From positions 5,669 to 69,668 of the forward strand of contig JBKPAJ010000087.1 in the NCBI GenBank assembly GCA_046726375.1: DNA of 64,000 nucleotides. Reading direction: 5' to 3'. The DNA comes from DASPWV01 sp046726375. Its GTDB lineage: Bacteria; Acidobacteriota; Vicinamibacteria; Vicinamibacterales; UBA2999. The notes under the pieces were generated by a model. It was given only the letters and a program-made list of their open reading frames with translations. It ran no database searches and was not told the origin of the DNA. Each line of letters begins with the position of its first letter. The first letter of the stretch is position 1. Made by a program: the position numbers and the translations under genes. This document shows positions 44,204 through 52,145 of this stretch, piece by piece.

Positions 44204-44488
44204 GCGCTAGAATTTTCCTCCCTGATGTCCCTGATCTCCCTGCCTTCAATCTGTTACCCGCCGGCGCTGGCGCGCGCTGATTAAGCGGCTCGAACAATAC
44301 CCCGGTCTCCCTGTTCATCGATCGGGGAGGGAATAACAGGGAGATCGGGGAGAAAATTCTTCTTCCTGATCTCTCTATCCTCCCTGTTCATCAACTCCCC
44401 GATCTCCCCGGTCTCCCTGTTCATACGCGCGAGAATTTTCCTCCGCGATCTTCCGGATCTCCGCAACCCGCGATAGTAGAATCCCGGA
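44204..44488. repeat. Repeat-rich spacer with a 49-base copy of the upstream gene end
   Basis: Bases 44251-44299 copy 44154-44202, the last 49 bases of the LytTR gene, with four differences. Around it the spacer is built from words such as CTCCCTGTTCAT, CTGATCTCCCTG and their complements (GGGAGATCGGGGAG). No gene is supported. The arrangement looks like slippage- or recombination-generated DNA. Confidence 0.7.
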
Positions 44489-45664
44489 ATGCGTTTGACG
44501 CGTCGTGATCTTTTTGGTGCGGCCGCGCAGTTGGCGGGATCAGCCGCGGCAGCGCGGGTGCTCACGGATAGGCGCCTGCTGGCGCAAGCGCCGCGCGCTA
44601 CCGTCGCGGCCGGCAAAGAAAAGCTCCTGGTACGGTCGCTGCGTCCCCCCGACTACGAAACACCCGTGGCGCTGCTCGATTCATGGATTACGCCGGTCGA
44701 ACACTTCTACGTGCGCTCGCACTTGCCGGTCCCCCCGGCGCTCGACGCCGCGGCGTGGATGCTGCAGATCGAAGGCGAGGTCGCCACACCCTCGATGCTG
44801 TCGCTCGACGACATCCGCCGGATGCCCTCGACGATGCTCACGGTGACCCTGGAGTGTGCGGGAAACGGCCGCGCGTTTTACGATCCGCCGGTCGCCGGAG
44901 TTCAGTGGGGCAAAGGCGCGGTCGGAACCGCGCGCTGGACCGGAGTGCGGATGGCCGATGTACTCAAGCGTGCGGGCGTACGCGACAGCGGCAAGTTCGT
45001 GCTGCTGAACGGCGCCGATCGGGCGCTCGGCAGCATGCAGGATTTCATCCGCCAGGTGCCGATCGCAAAGGCGATGCATCCCGACACGCTCATCGCGTAC
45101 GAGATGAACGGGCAGCCATTGCCACCACTGCACGGCTTCCCTCTCCGCGCCATCGTGCCGGGTTGGGAAGGCGCGTACGCCATGAAGTGGCTGACGACAT
45201 TGCGCGTCGTCGATCGCGAGTTCGATGGATTCTGGGTAGCGACGGCCTACCGTTATCCAACGAAGCGCGTCGCGCCCGGCGCTGCGGTCGATCCGAAAGA
45301 TATGGGCCCGCTCACCGGGCTCGCAGTGAAGTCGCTCATCACCAAGCCGCTCCAGGGCACCACCGTGGCGCCTGGCAAGATCGACGTGGCGGGCTTCGCG
45401 TGGGCGGGCGACAACAACATTTCGCGGGTAGACGTATCTGTGGATGACGGCGCCACCTGGCAACCGGCGCGGCTCGCGGGCGAAAACGCGCGTTACACTT
45501 GGCGGCGATTCGAGGCCCAGGTCGATGCGTCGAAATCAGAGTCGTACTTGATCATGTCGCGTGCGACCGACAGCGCCGGCCGTACGCAACCGATGACACC
45601 GCCCTGGAATCCCTCCGGGTACCTCTGGAACGCACCCGACTCGGTGCGCTTCGAGGTCAAGTGA
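44489..45664 (+). CDS. Sulfite-oxidase-type molybdopterin enzyme, Tat-exported
   Basis: The 391-residue protein has a Tat signal (L-T-R-R-D-L-F-G, then a weakly hydrophobic stretch to Ala-Gln-Ala). The oxidoreductase molybdopterin domain follows with the Mo-ligand Cys123 (L-T-V-T-L-E-C-A-G-N-G-R). The C-terminal Mo-co dimerisation Ig-like domain begins near residue 285 (V-A-G-F-A-W-A-G-D, then S-R-V-D-V-S-V-D-D-G). This fits SorA-like sulfite dehydrogenases that pass electrons to c-type cytochromes. The overlapping downstream diheme cytochrome supports that. The substrate could also be a sulfoxide or another oxyanion. Confidence 0.9.
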   Translation: MRLTRRDLFGAAAQLAGSAAAARVLTDRRLLAQAPRATVAAGKEKLLVRSLRPPDYETPVALLDSWITPVEHFYVRSHLPVPPALDAAAWMLQIEGEVATPSMLSLDDIRRMPSTMLTVTLECAGNGRAFYDPPVAGVQWGKGAVGTARWTGVRMADVLKRAGVRDSGKFVLLNGADRALGSMQDFIRQVPIAKAMHPDTLIAYEMNGQPLPPLHGFPLRAIVPGWEGAYAMKWLTTLRVVDREFDGFWVATAYRYPTKRVAPGAAVDPKDMGPLTGLAVKSLITKPLQGTTVAPGKIDVAGFAWAGDNNISRVDVSVDDGATWQPARLAGENARYTWRRFEAQVDASKSESYLIMSRATDSAGRTQPMTPPWNPSGYLWNAPDSVRFEVK

Positions 45665-46173
45665 TCCGCGTCGTGATTGCGTGTGCGATTGTCGTTTTGT
45701 CCGCAGCTCTTCAGGCCCAGGACCCATCGACAGCTGATAGTTCGCTCAGGGCCGGCCTTCCTCGGGGTCCCGGCCGCGAAGCGGTCGCGGCGCGATGTCT
45801 CACCTGTCACGAAGCGGACCTGATCGTGCAGCAGCGTCTCTCGCGTGCAGGGTGGGCTCGTGAGCTCGACAAGATGATTCGCTGGGGCGCCGTCGTCGAT
45901 GCCACCGAACGCGAGCCGATGCTCGACTATTTGTCCGCGCACTTCACCCCGAAGCCGGTGCCCGGACAAATTGTCGCGACGGCGGGCACCGAAATGGTTT
46001 ACAAACGCGCGTGCTTCGCGTGTCACGAAGACGACTTGATCGAGGCACAGCGGCTCACACGCGTGGGCTGGATGCGTGAAGTGGACAAGATGATTCGGTG
46101 GGGAGCAATTGTCCACGAGAGCGAGAAGGACGCACTCGTCGAGTATCTCGCGGCGCGTTATCCGCCGCGGTAG
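45661..46173 (+). CDS. Diheme c-type cytochrome built from two repeated units
   Basis: From a GTG overlapping the molybdoenzyme stop (GTGA), the 170-residue product has a signal peptide (cleaved after Leu-Gln-Ala) and two haem-attachment motifs, C-L-T-C-H at 46-50 and C-F-A-C-H at 118-122. Residues 46-95 and 118-167 are copies of one unit: C-x-x-C-H-E-x-D-L-I, then R-L-x-R-x-G-W-x-R-E-x-D-K-M-I-R-W-G-A, then Y-L. The distal ligand is probably the Met in the K-M-I-R-W segment. It is the likely electron acceptor of the molybdoenzyme, comparable in role to SorB but with two haems from internal duplication. Confidence 0.85.
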   Translation: MIRVVIACAIVVLSAALQAQDPSTADSSLRAGLPRGPGREAVAARCLTCHEADLIVQQRLSRAGWARELDKMIRWGAVVDATEREPMLDYLSAHFTPKPVPGQIVATAGTEMVYKRACFACHEDDLIEAQRLTRVGWMREVDKMIRWGAIVHESEKDALVEYLAARYPPR

Positions 46174-46177
46174 GGTG

Positions 46178-46250
46178 CAGCTCTCAGCTTTCAGCTCTCG
46201 GCTTTCAGCTTTCGGCTTTCAGCTTTCAGCTTTCGGCTTTCGGTTTCAGG
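46178..46250. repeat. Tandem 8-base words CAGCTTTC / CGGCTTTC
   Basis: About nine contiguous, slightly varying copies of C(A/G)GCT(T/C)TC fill the gap between the convergent cytochrome and MocR genes. There are no spacers, so it is not a CRISPR. Confidence 0.85.
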
Positions 46251-46275
46251 CGCGCGTTCCTGCTCACAGCTGATT

Positions 46276-47655
46276 TCAAATCGACGTGCCAAACGCCTTT
46301 GGACGGTCTTCAAGAATCTCAGCCAGCGTCGTGAGCGCACGCGTGAGCGACACACGCTCGGCGGGCGGCCCTAAACAGATTCTGATCGCGTTGGGGGGAT
46401 CGTGCCGAGCGACGGCGAATTCGCGCCCAGGCGTCACGATCACTCCGCGTTGCCGCGCCTCGCGCGTAAAGTCTTCGGCTGGCCAGCGCGGCGGCAGCGC
46501 CAGCCACACATGTTGGCTCTCGGCGGCGCCAGAGACGGCGTCGCCCAGCACGGTGCGGGCGATCTGCTGACGGGCGCGAATCTCCTGCTGCTTCCACTCA
46601 ATGACCCGGCCGACAGTGCCATCGTGCATCCACAAGGCGGCGGCGGCCGCGCTCACGGGCGTAACCGTGACGGTGGTGGCGAAAACAGCGCCGACGATGC
46701 GATCGATCCACCCGTGGGGCGCACGCAAGAAGCCAATCCTGAGACCGGGCACGAAACTCTTGGACAGACTGGTGAGGTAAAACACCCGCTCCGGGGCAAG
46801 GGAAACAAGCGGCGGCGCTGGCGCTGCAAGGAACCCGTAAGTGTCGTCTTCGACGATCGTCAGATTGATCTTGGTCGCGAGCGCGGCAATTTCCTTTCGC
46901 CGTCTTCTCGACATGATGCGACCGGTAGGATTTTGAATCGAGGGCATGCAGTACAGCACGCGGCCGCCCGATTCCAGCGCGGCGTCCTCGAGCGCGTCCG
47001 GAATCAAGCCCTCGTCGTCCATTGCCACTTCCTGCAAGCGAACATGCAGATGGTTCGCAAGCGACCGCATGCCGGTGTAGGTCAGCGTTTCACATAACAC
47101 CGTCTCGTTCGGCGAGCTCATCGTCGCAAGCGCCACCGCCATCGCGTGTTGCGCGCCTGAGGTCAGGATCGTGTTCGAAGCGTCTGCCGGCACGCCACTC
47201 GCCTGAAGAAACCGAGCGGCGGCTTCCCTGTGTTCCGGCAGACCAGCGTGCGGTTGATAGTTGAACAGCCGCTGCGGGTCGGTGTGTGCGACGAGCGCCG
47301 ACAGGCCGGCGGCCAATTCGCCCGCGTGCGCCTGCGGCAGCAGTGCGTTGGTGCCGAGATCGACCACACCGTCTTCGCGCGCGTGCAGCGGCGCAAAGGC
47401 GGGGGGGCGCACGAACGTTCCTCTCCCGACCTCTCCGGTTACCAGTCCCTGCCGCTCGGCCTCCGCGTAGCCGCGCGTGACCGTGGTCACCGTGACGCCG
47501 AGCACATCGGCGAGATCGCGCTGCGGCGGTAGCCGGTCCCCGGCACGGAGCCGTCCCGCCTGCACGTCGGCGGCAATCGCGTGTGCCAGCGCAAGGTAAA
47601 GGGGCGCGCGTTTACCGGCTTTGCGGTCGAGCCGCGGCTTCCACATTGTATGCAT
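46276..47655 (-). CDS. MocR/PdxR-type regulator (GntR HTH fused to aminotransferase fold)
   Basis: The 459-residue protein has an N-terminal GntR winged helix (L-R-A-G-D-R-L-P-P-Q-R-D-L-A, T-V-T-T-V-T-R-G-Y, G-R-G-T-F-V). A fold-type I aminotransferase domain from about residue 95 carries the PLP-binding Lys in S-L-S-K-S-F-V-P-G. MocR proteins usually sense pyridoxal phosphate or an amino compound and act as transcription factors rather than enzymes. The start codon lies within a perfect 16-base palindrome, fitting autorepression. It is divergent from the ABM monooxygenase gene. Either of two ATGs (47655, 47646) may be used. Confidence 0.92.
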   Translation of the reverse strand: MHTMWKPRLDRKAGKRAPLYLALAHAIAADVQAGRLRAGDRLPPQRDLADVLGVTVTTVTRGYAEAERQGLVTGEVGRGTFVRPPAFAPLHAREDGVVDLGTNALLPQAHAGELAAGLSALVAHTDPQRLFNYQPHAGLPEHREAAARFLQASGVPADASNTILTSGAQHAMAVALATMSSPNETVLCETLTYTGMRSLANHLHVRLQEVAMDDEGLIPDALEDAALESGGRVLYCMPSIQNPTGRIMSRRRRKEIAALATKINLTIVEDDTYGFLAAPAPPLVSLAPERVFYLTSLSKSFVPGLRIGFLRAPHGWIDRIVGAVFATTVTVTPVSAAAAALWMHDGTVGRVIEWKQQEIRARQQIARTVLGDAVSGAAESQHVWLALPPRWPAEDFTREARQRGVIVTPGREFAVARHDPPNAIRICLGPPAERVSLTRALTTLAEILEDRPKAFGTSI

Positions 47656-47682
47656 ACAATATCACTATTGACATCCTACAAT
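47645..47682. promoter_or_regulatory. Double operator for the MocR regulator
   Basis: ATTGTATGCATACAAT at 47645-47660 is a perfect 16-base palindrome overlapping the mocR start. A second related site, ATTGACATCCTACAAT, lies at 47667-47682, giving the same ATTG-N8-CAAT-type ends 22 bases downstream, two helical turns. The second site also contains TTGACA, a possible -35 box for the divergent gene. Tandem sites in phase are typical of MocR/PdxR binding. Confidence 0.7.
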
Positions 47683-47702
47683 CACGCGATCAACACTCGC
47701 CA

Positions 47703-48005
47703 ATGGTCGTCACACTTTTCCGCTCACGCCTCACCAGCCAGGCCGGCGACGACTACACCGCGATGGCAGCCGAAATGCTCGAACGCGCCCGCAAATATCC
47801 GGGGTTCGTTGCCATGAAAAGCTTCAAGTCGGAGGACGGCGAACGCTTGACCGTCGTCTGGTGGGAGACCGACGAGTTGCAGGCGGCGTGGCGCCGCGAC
47901 GAGCGGCATCGCGAAGCGCAGAAGCTCGGACGGGAGCGCTGGTACCACTACTATCACATCGAGATCGCCGAGGTGTTGCGGGAGCATCAGTTCACCAGGC
48001 CGTGA
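47703..48005 (+). CDS. ABM-superfamily monooxygenase-like protein
   Basis: The 100-residue product has the ferredoxin-like pattern of antibiotic biosynthesis monooxygenases: V-V-T-L-F-R-S-R-L, a helix A-A-E-M-L-E-R-A-R-K-Y-P-G-F, then V-A-M-K-S-F-K-S-E-D-G-E-R-L-T-V-V-W-W-E and a helix with W-R-R-D-E-R-H-R-E-A-Q. The closing strand is W-Y-H-Y-Y-H-I-E. Members oxidise aromatic or lipid-like substrates without cofactors, or degrade haem; several are of unknown role. The His-rich C-terminal strand (H-Y-Y-H-I-E) is notable. The gene is divergent from mocR and under the double operator. Confidence 0.85.
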   Translation: MVVTLFRSRLTSQAGDDYTAMAAEMLERARKYPGFVAMKSFKSEDGERLTVVWWETDELQAAWRRDERHREAQKLGRERWYHYYHIEIAEVLREHQFTRP

Positions 48006-48011
48006 AAGGTG

Positions 48012-48160
48012 ATGCAGATCTCCAAATCTGCTCCAAATCTCCAAATCTCCAAATTTGCTCCAAATCTCCAAATCCCCAAATCTGCTCCAAATCTCCAAAC
48101 CCCCAAATCTTCAAATCTGCTCCAAATCTTCAAATCCCCAAATCTCCAAATTCAGCGAAG
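48012..48160. repeat. Tandem array of CCAAATCT / CAAATCTCC words
   Basis: About 16 degenerate copies of the same 8-9-base word as in the array at 21172-21316, with TGCT variants interspersed (CAAATCTGCTCC). It separates the ABM gene from the ligase gene. There are no spacers. Confidence 0.85.
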
Positions 48161-48171
48161 TAGAATCGGTC

Positions 48172-49257
48172 ATGGCTACGGCTGTGCCCGACCAGTCCAC
48201 TTTGACCACCGCTCGTTCGCAACTCGATAAATGGGTTCGCGAGCTCATGGAGTGGCACTTCAATCCGGACACCGGCTGCCAGTTCTGGATCGAGTGGGTG
48301 GCACGTGCGGGCTGGGATCCGCGGCGCGATGTGCGCGCGTACGAGGATCTCGACAAGTTCGGCTTTTTCGAAGACGAGTGGCTCCGCGGTGGACCGGTCC
48401 GGCGCTGGGTGCCGCGGCCCTACCAGAATCGCGGGATCACCACGTTCGAAACTGGCGGCAGCACAGGTGTGCCGAAGTCGCGCATCAACATCGACGATTT
48501 CCGCATCGACTACGAGATGTTCAGCCGGACGCTGCCGGATCAGTTCTTTCCAAAGGGCGCGGACTGGCTCCAGGTTGGTCCCAGCGGACCGCGGCGCCTG
48601 CGGCTCGCCATCGAGCATCTCGCGCAGCATCGCGGCGGCATTTGCTTTGGCCTCGATCTCGACCCTCGCTGGGTGATCAAATTGATTAAGTGGGGCGAGA
48701 TGGAAACGATGGAGCGCTACAAGCGCCACGTCGTCGATCAGGCGCTGACGCTCCTCAAGGCGCACGACACCATACGCTGCCTGTTCATCACGCCCAAGCT
48801 GCTCGAGGCGCTCTGCGAGCGCATCTCGCTCAAGAAGGCCGGCATTACCGGCGTGTTTTGCGGCGGTACGGAGATGACCCCGCAATTTCATCGCTTTGCC
48901 GTCGAAGAGTTGATGGAGGGCGCCTACTTTGCACCGACCTACGGCAACACGTTGATGGGCCTTGCCACTCATAAACCGCGCGTCGCCGAGGACAACTGGG
49001 CAGTGATCTATTACCCCCCTGTCCCGCGCGCGATGATCGAAGTCGTCGATCCCGATAATCCGATGCGCATGGTTGAATACGGCCAAACTGGTCGCGTCCG
49101 CCTGACGACGTTGACGCGAGAGTTTTTCATGCCGCGATTCCTGGAGCGCGACGAGGCAGAACGGGAGCCGCCATGCGCGCACTATCCCTGGGACGGCGTG
49201 CGCAACGTGCGGCCGTTCTCGCGATTCGGCGCAGCCGTTGTGGAGGGCGTGTACTGA
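48172..49257 (+). CDS. ANL-superfamily adenylating enzyme (LuxE / PaaK-like)
   Basis: The 361-residue protein carries the AMP-binding signature T-G-G-S-T-G-V-P-K-S-R at residues 94-104, a second motif F-C-G-G-T-E-M and the adenine-binding Y-G-N-T near residue 264. The segment T-G-R-V-R-L-T-T-L-T closes the core. It is shorter than typical CoA ligases and lacks the mobile C-terminal domain. That fits LuxE-type acyl-protein synthetases or PaaK-like minimal ligases, which activate carboxylic acids as acyl-adenylates. The ATG at 48172 excludes the repeat array from the coding sequence, although the frame is open through it. The stop overlaps the next gene start by one base. Confidence 0.82.
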   Translation: MATAVPDQSTLTTARSQLDKWVRELMEWHFNPDTGCQFWIEWVARAGWDPRRDVRAYEDLDKFGFFEDEWLRGGPVRRWVPRPYQNRGITTFETGGSTGVPKSRINIDDFRIDYEMFSRTLPDQFFPKGADWLQVGPSGPRRLRLAIEHLAQHRGGICFGLDLDPRWVIKLIKWGEMETMERYKRHVVDQALTLLKAHDTIRCLFITPKLLEALCERISLKKAGITGVFCGGTEMTPQFHRFAVEELMEGAYFAPTYGNTLMGLATHKPRVAEDNWAVIYYPPVPRAMIEVVDPDNPMRMVEYGQTGRVRLTTLTREFFMPRFLERDEAEREPPCAHYPWDGVRNVRPFSRFGAAVVEGVY

Positions 49258-50696
49258 TGCTGCAGCTTCCGATTCTGCGTTGGGGAAGGCCGTACGAAAG
49301 CGTCGACAAGGCGATCGTGCCGCACTTTCTCACGCGAGAACCGTTTGTCGCCATCAGTCAGTCCAACCCCGGCCTTGTCCGGCGCGACCTGTTGCGTCAG
49401 CGGGAGGCACGCGAATCGCTCGAGACATTGCCGGTAAGCGGGCTGGTCGCGATGGCGAAAGTGGCGGCCGAGCATTTCATGCGAGACACGCTGCCGCTCC
49501 ACCCTTCCCAGGGCGTGGGGCAGTCGCCGCAAGATTACGTCGAACAAGTTTCGGCAACGACCGGCATGCCGTGGACGAACGTGCGTCGCAACATGGTCAA
49601 AGTGCACGGCGTGTTGAGCAAAGTGGACGAAGTTATTCGCGGGCTCACCCGCGGCCTTGATCTCGGCGTGCTCGACGGCGGAATGAGCGATCGCGGTGGG
49701 CAGATGCTCAGCTTCTTTCCGCGCGCCGATGCCCTTGGCGTGGTTCTGCCGAGCAACTCGCCCGGAGTGCACTCGTTGTGGGCGCCCGCTACGGTGTTGA
49801 AGATGCCGCTGGTCCTAAAGCCGGGTAGCGCCGAGCCGTGGACGCCACTGCGGATTATCAACGCCTACATCAAGGCGGGTGTTCCGCCGGGAGCCTTTGG
49901 CTACTACCCGGCCGATCACGGTGGCGGGAACGAAATCCTGCGTGCGTGCGGACGCGGCATGGTGTTTGGCGATGTGGCGTCGACGAAGCGGTGGAAGGGC
50001 GATCCGCGGGTCGAAGTGCACGGGCCCGGCTACAGCAAGATCGTCATCGGACCGGACGTCGCCGATCGTTGGGATCGCTATCTCGATTTGATCGTGGAAT
50101 CGATCTCGAACAACGGCGGCCGCTCCTGCGTCAACGCGTCGGGCGTATGGGTCACGAAACATGGCGACGCGGTTGCGCAGGCGCTTGCCGAACGGCTCGC
50201 GCGCGTGCAACCGCGGCCGGTGGACCACGACGAAGCGGTGCTGGCGCCGTTTGCCGATCCCAACGTTGCGCGACGGATTTCGGCGGTCATCGATCAGGAA
50301 CTGGGCGCGACCGACGGCAGCGCGTGGGCACGGGACGTGAGCATAGGCGTTCGCGGGTGTGAACGCGTCGTCTCCGAACATGGCGGGACGTACCTACTGC
50401 CGACCGTGGTGCGCGCGTCCGCTGCGCACCCGCTCGCCAATCGCGAATACCTCTTTCCGTTCGCCAGCGTGGTGGAGGTCGGCGACGACGAATTGCCTGC
50501 GTGTCTCGGTCCGTCGCTCGTGGTCACGTGCTTGTCCGATGACCCGGCGTTCCGGGCGCGCTTTGTCGCGTCGCCGCTGGTCGATCGCCTGAACCTGGGC
50601 TCGATACCGACGACGCAGATCGGCTGGGATCAGCCCCATGAGGGAAATCTGTTCGATCACTTGTACGCTCGCCGCGCAATCCAGCGGCTGGCGTGA
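49257..50696 (+). CDS. Aldehyde-dehydrogenase-fold acyl reductase (LuxC-like)
   Basis: The 479-residue protein has an ALDH Rossmann core (V-V-L-P-S-N-S-P-G near 162, L-K-P-G-S-A-E-P-W near 188, G-D-V-A-S-T-K-R-W near 238) and the catalytic Cys291 in N-N-G-G-R-S-C-V-N. This layout matches fatty-acyl reductases such as LuxC, which take an acyl group from an acylated LuxE partner onto the active-site Cys and reduce it with NADPH. The overlap (TGATG) with the ANL enzyme argues for a functional pair making an aldehyde from a free acid. Acyl-chain specificity cannot be read. Confidence 0.82.
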   Translation: MLQLPILRWGRPYESVDKAIVPHFLTREPFVAISQSNPGLVRRDLLRQREARESLETLPVSGLVAMAKVAAEHFMRDTLPLHPSQGVGQSPQDYVEQVSATTGMPWTNVRRNMVKVHGVLSKVDEVIRGLTRGLDLGVLDGGMSDRGGQMLSFFPRADALGVVLPSNSPGVHSLWAPATVLKMPLVLKPGSAEPWTPLRIINAYIKAGVPPGAFGYYPADHGGGNEILRACGRGMVFGDVASTKRWKGDPRVEVHGPGYSKIVIGPDVADRWDRYLDLIVESISNNGGRSCVNASGVWVTKHGDAVAQALAERLARVQPRPVDHDEAVLAPFADPNVARRISAVIDQELGATDGSAWARDVSIGVRGCERVVSEHGGTYLLPTVVRASAAHPLANREYLFPFASVVEVGDDELPACLGPSLVVTCLSDDPAFRARFVASPLVDRLNLGSIPTTQIGWDQPHEGNLFDHLYARRAIQRLA

Positions 50697-50703
50697 GAGT
50701 TAC

Positions 50704-50790
50704 AAGTTCAAAGTTCAAAGTTAGTTTTTGAATTTTGAGTTTCACATTTGAGAACTGACAACTGTTCAACTAACTTTGAACTTTGAACTT
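50704..50790. repeat. Perfect 21-base inverted repeat of GTTCAAA words
   Basis: Bases 50704-50724 and 50770-50790 are perfect inverted repeats (AAGTTCAAAGTTCAAAGTTAG and its complement) with a 45-base AT-rich loop, followed by more copies of TTTGAACTT up to the next start codon. The transcript could form a long hairpin between the acyl-reductase and glycosyltransferase genes. Confidence 0.85.
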
Positions 50791-50804
50791 TGAACTTTGA
50801 ACTG

Positions 50805-52145
50805 ATGCGTATTCTCTCCATCACCGCCGGCGCCGCGGAAATGTATTGCGGCAGCTGCTTGCGCGACAACGCGCTTGCCGCGGCGCTGAACGCGCGCGGT
50901 CATCACGTCACACTCCTCCCGATCTATACGCCGACGGTCACCGACGAGCCCAACGTGAGCGCCGGACGGCGCGTGTTCCTGGGCGGCATCAGCGTCTACC
51001 TACAGCAGCACTTCGCGGTGTTCCGGTACACACCATGGCTGCTCGATCGCTTGTGGGACGCGCCAGGCGTGATCAAGAGGTTTGCGGCGCGGTCGATCGA
51101 TGTCGATCCGCGCATGCTTGGCGCCCTCACCGTCTCGACGTTGAACGGCGAGCGCGGGCATCAGCGCAAGGAAATCCGCAAACTGCTCGCGTGGCTTGCC
51201 GACGAGCCGGTTCCGGACGTCGTCAATCTGCCCAACTCGTTGTTGATCGCGCTGGCCGCGCCCATCCGCAACGCGCTTCGGCGGCCCGTCGTCGTCACGC
51301 TGCAAGGCGAAGATCTTTTTCTCAGCGGTCTTCCTGAGCCGTATCAGCGACAGGCCCTCGACTTGATTCGGCAACAGGTTGAGCACGTCGACCTGTTTAT
51401 CGCGGTGAGCGACTACTACGCACGGTTCATGGCCGACTACCTGCGAATCCCACCCGATCGCATTCGCACGGTGCCACTCGGGGTGAACGTTGATGACCTG
51501 CTTCCGGCGGCAAGGGCGGCGGCGCGGCCGTACACGATCGGTTACTTCGCGCGCATCGCGCCGGAGAAAGGCCTGCACAATCTTGCCGACGCGTACTTCC
51601 TCTTGCGCAAGGAACGCGGATTGCCCGCATCGCGCCTCGTGGCGGCCGGTTACCTGGCGCCGCGCGATCGCCAATACCTCTCCGCGATTGAGGCAAAGCT
51701 CCGCGACGGCGGCCTGGCCGACGAGTTCAGGTATTTCGGGGCGGCCGATCGCGCAACGAAGATCGACTTTCTACAGGGGCTTGATGTGTTGTCGGTGCCG
51801 TCCGGCTATCACGAGCCGAAAGGACTGTATCTGCTCGAGGCGATGGCGTGCGGCGTGCCGGTGGTGCAGCCCAATCACGGCGCCTTTCCTGAACTGATTG
51901 AGCGCACGGGTGGCGGTTTTCTAAGCGCGTCGGAGCGCCCGGCCGACGTCGCCGATGCGATTCTCGCACTGTGGCGTGACCGCGACCACGCCGCGACGCT
52001 GGCACAGCGCGCGGTTCACGGCGTGAGAGCCCATTACACGATCGACCACATGACCGATCGGACGCTCGAGGTCTATCGCGAGCTCGTCGACAACCGTGCT
52101 GGAAGCCCACCATCTCACCAAGAGTTATCCATCGCCGGCCGGTGA
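50805..52145 (+). CDS. Glycosyltransferase family 4-like protein
   Basis: The 446-residue protein is a GT-B fold transferase. The N-terminal half opens I-L-S-I-T-A-G-A-A-E-M-Y-C-G-S-C-L-R-D-N. The C-terminal half carries the GT4 pattern: G-Y-F-A-R-I-A-P-E-K-G-L, later S-G-Y-H-E-P-K-G-L-Y-L-L-E-A-M-A-C-G-V-P-V-V and the E-x7-E nucleotide-sugar motif within it. Members retain configuration using UDP- or GDP-sugars. The start at 50805 follows the hairpin region directly; no classical ribosome-binding site is seen. The 3' end overlaps the ABC ATPase gene by 50 bases, implying that the glycoside product is linked to the transporter. Confidence 0.88.
   Translation: MRILSITAGAAEMYCGSCLRDNALAAALNARGHHVTLLPIYTPTVTDEPNVSAGRRVFLGGISVYLQQHFAVFRYTPWLLDRLWDAPGVIKRFAARSIDVDPRMLGALTVSTLNGERGHQRKEIRKLLAWLADEPVPDVVNLPNSLLIALAAPIRNALRRPVVVTLQGEDLFLSGLPEPYQRQALDLIRQQVEHVDLFIAVSDYYARFMADYLRIPPDRIRTVPLGVNVDDLLPAARAAARPYTIGYFARIAPEKGLHNLADAYFLLRKERGLPASRLVAAGYLAPRDRQYLSAIEAKLRDGGLADEFRYFGAADRATKIDFLQGLDVLSVPSGYHEPKGLYLLEAMACGVPVVQPNHGAFPELIERTGGGFLSASERPADVADAILALWRDRDHAATLAQRAVHGVRAHYTIDHMTDRTLEVYRELVDNRAGSPPSHQELSIAGR

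Noticed and set aside
48055..48171. Upstream extension of the ANL enzyme
   Set aside because: It translates the CAAATCTCC array into Ser/Pro/Asn-rich low-complexity sequence; the family-like sequence starts at 48172.
48172..50696. A bioluminescence (lux) operon
   Set aside because: No luxA/luxB-type flavin monooxygenase is present; the ABM protein is a different fold. Only the acid-reductase logic is shared.
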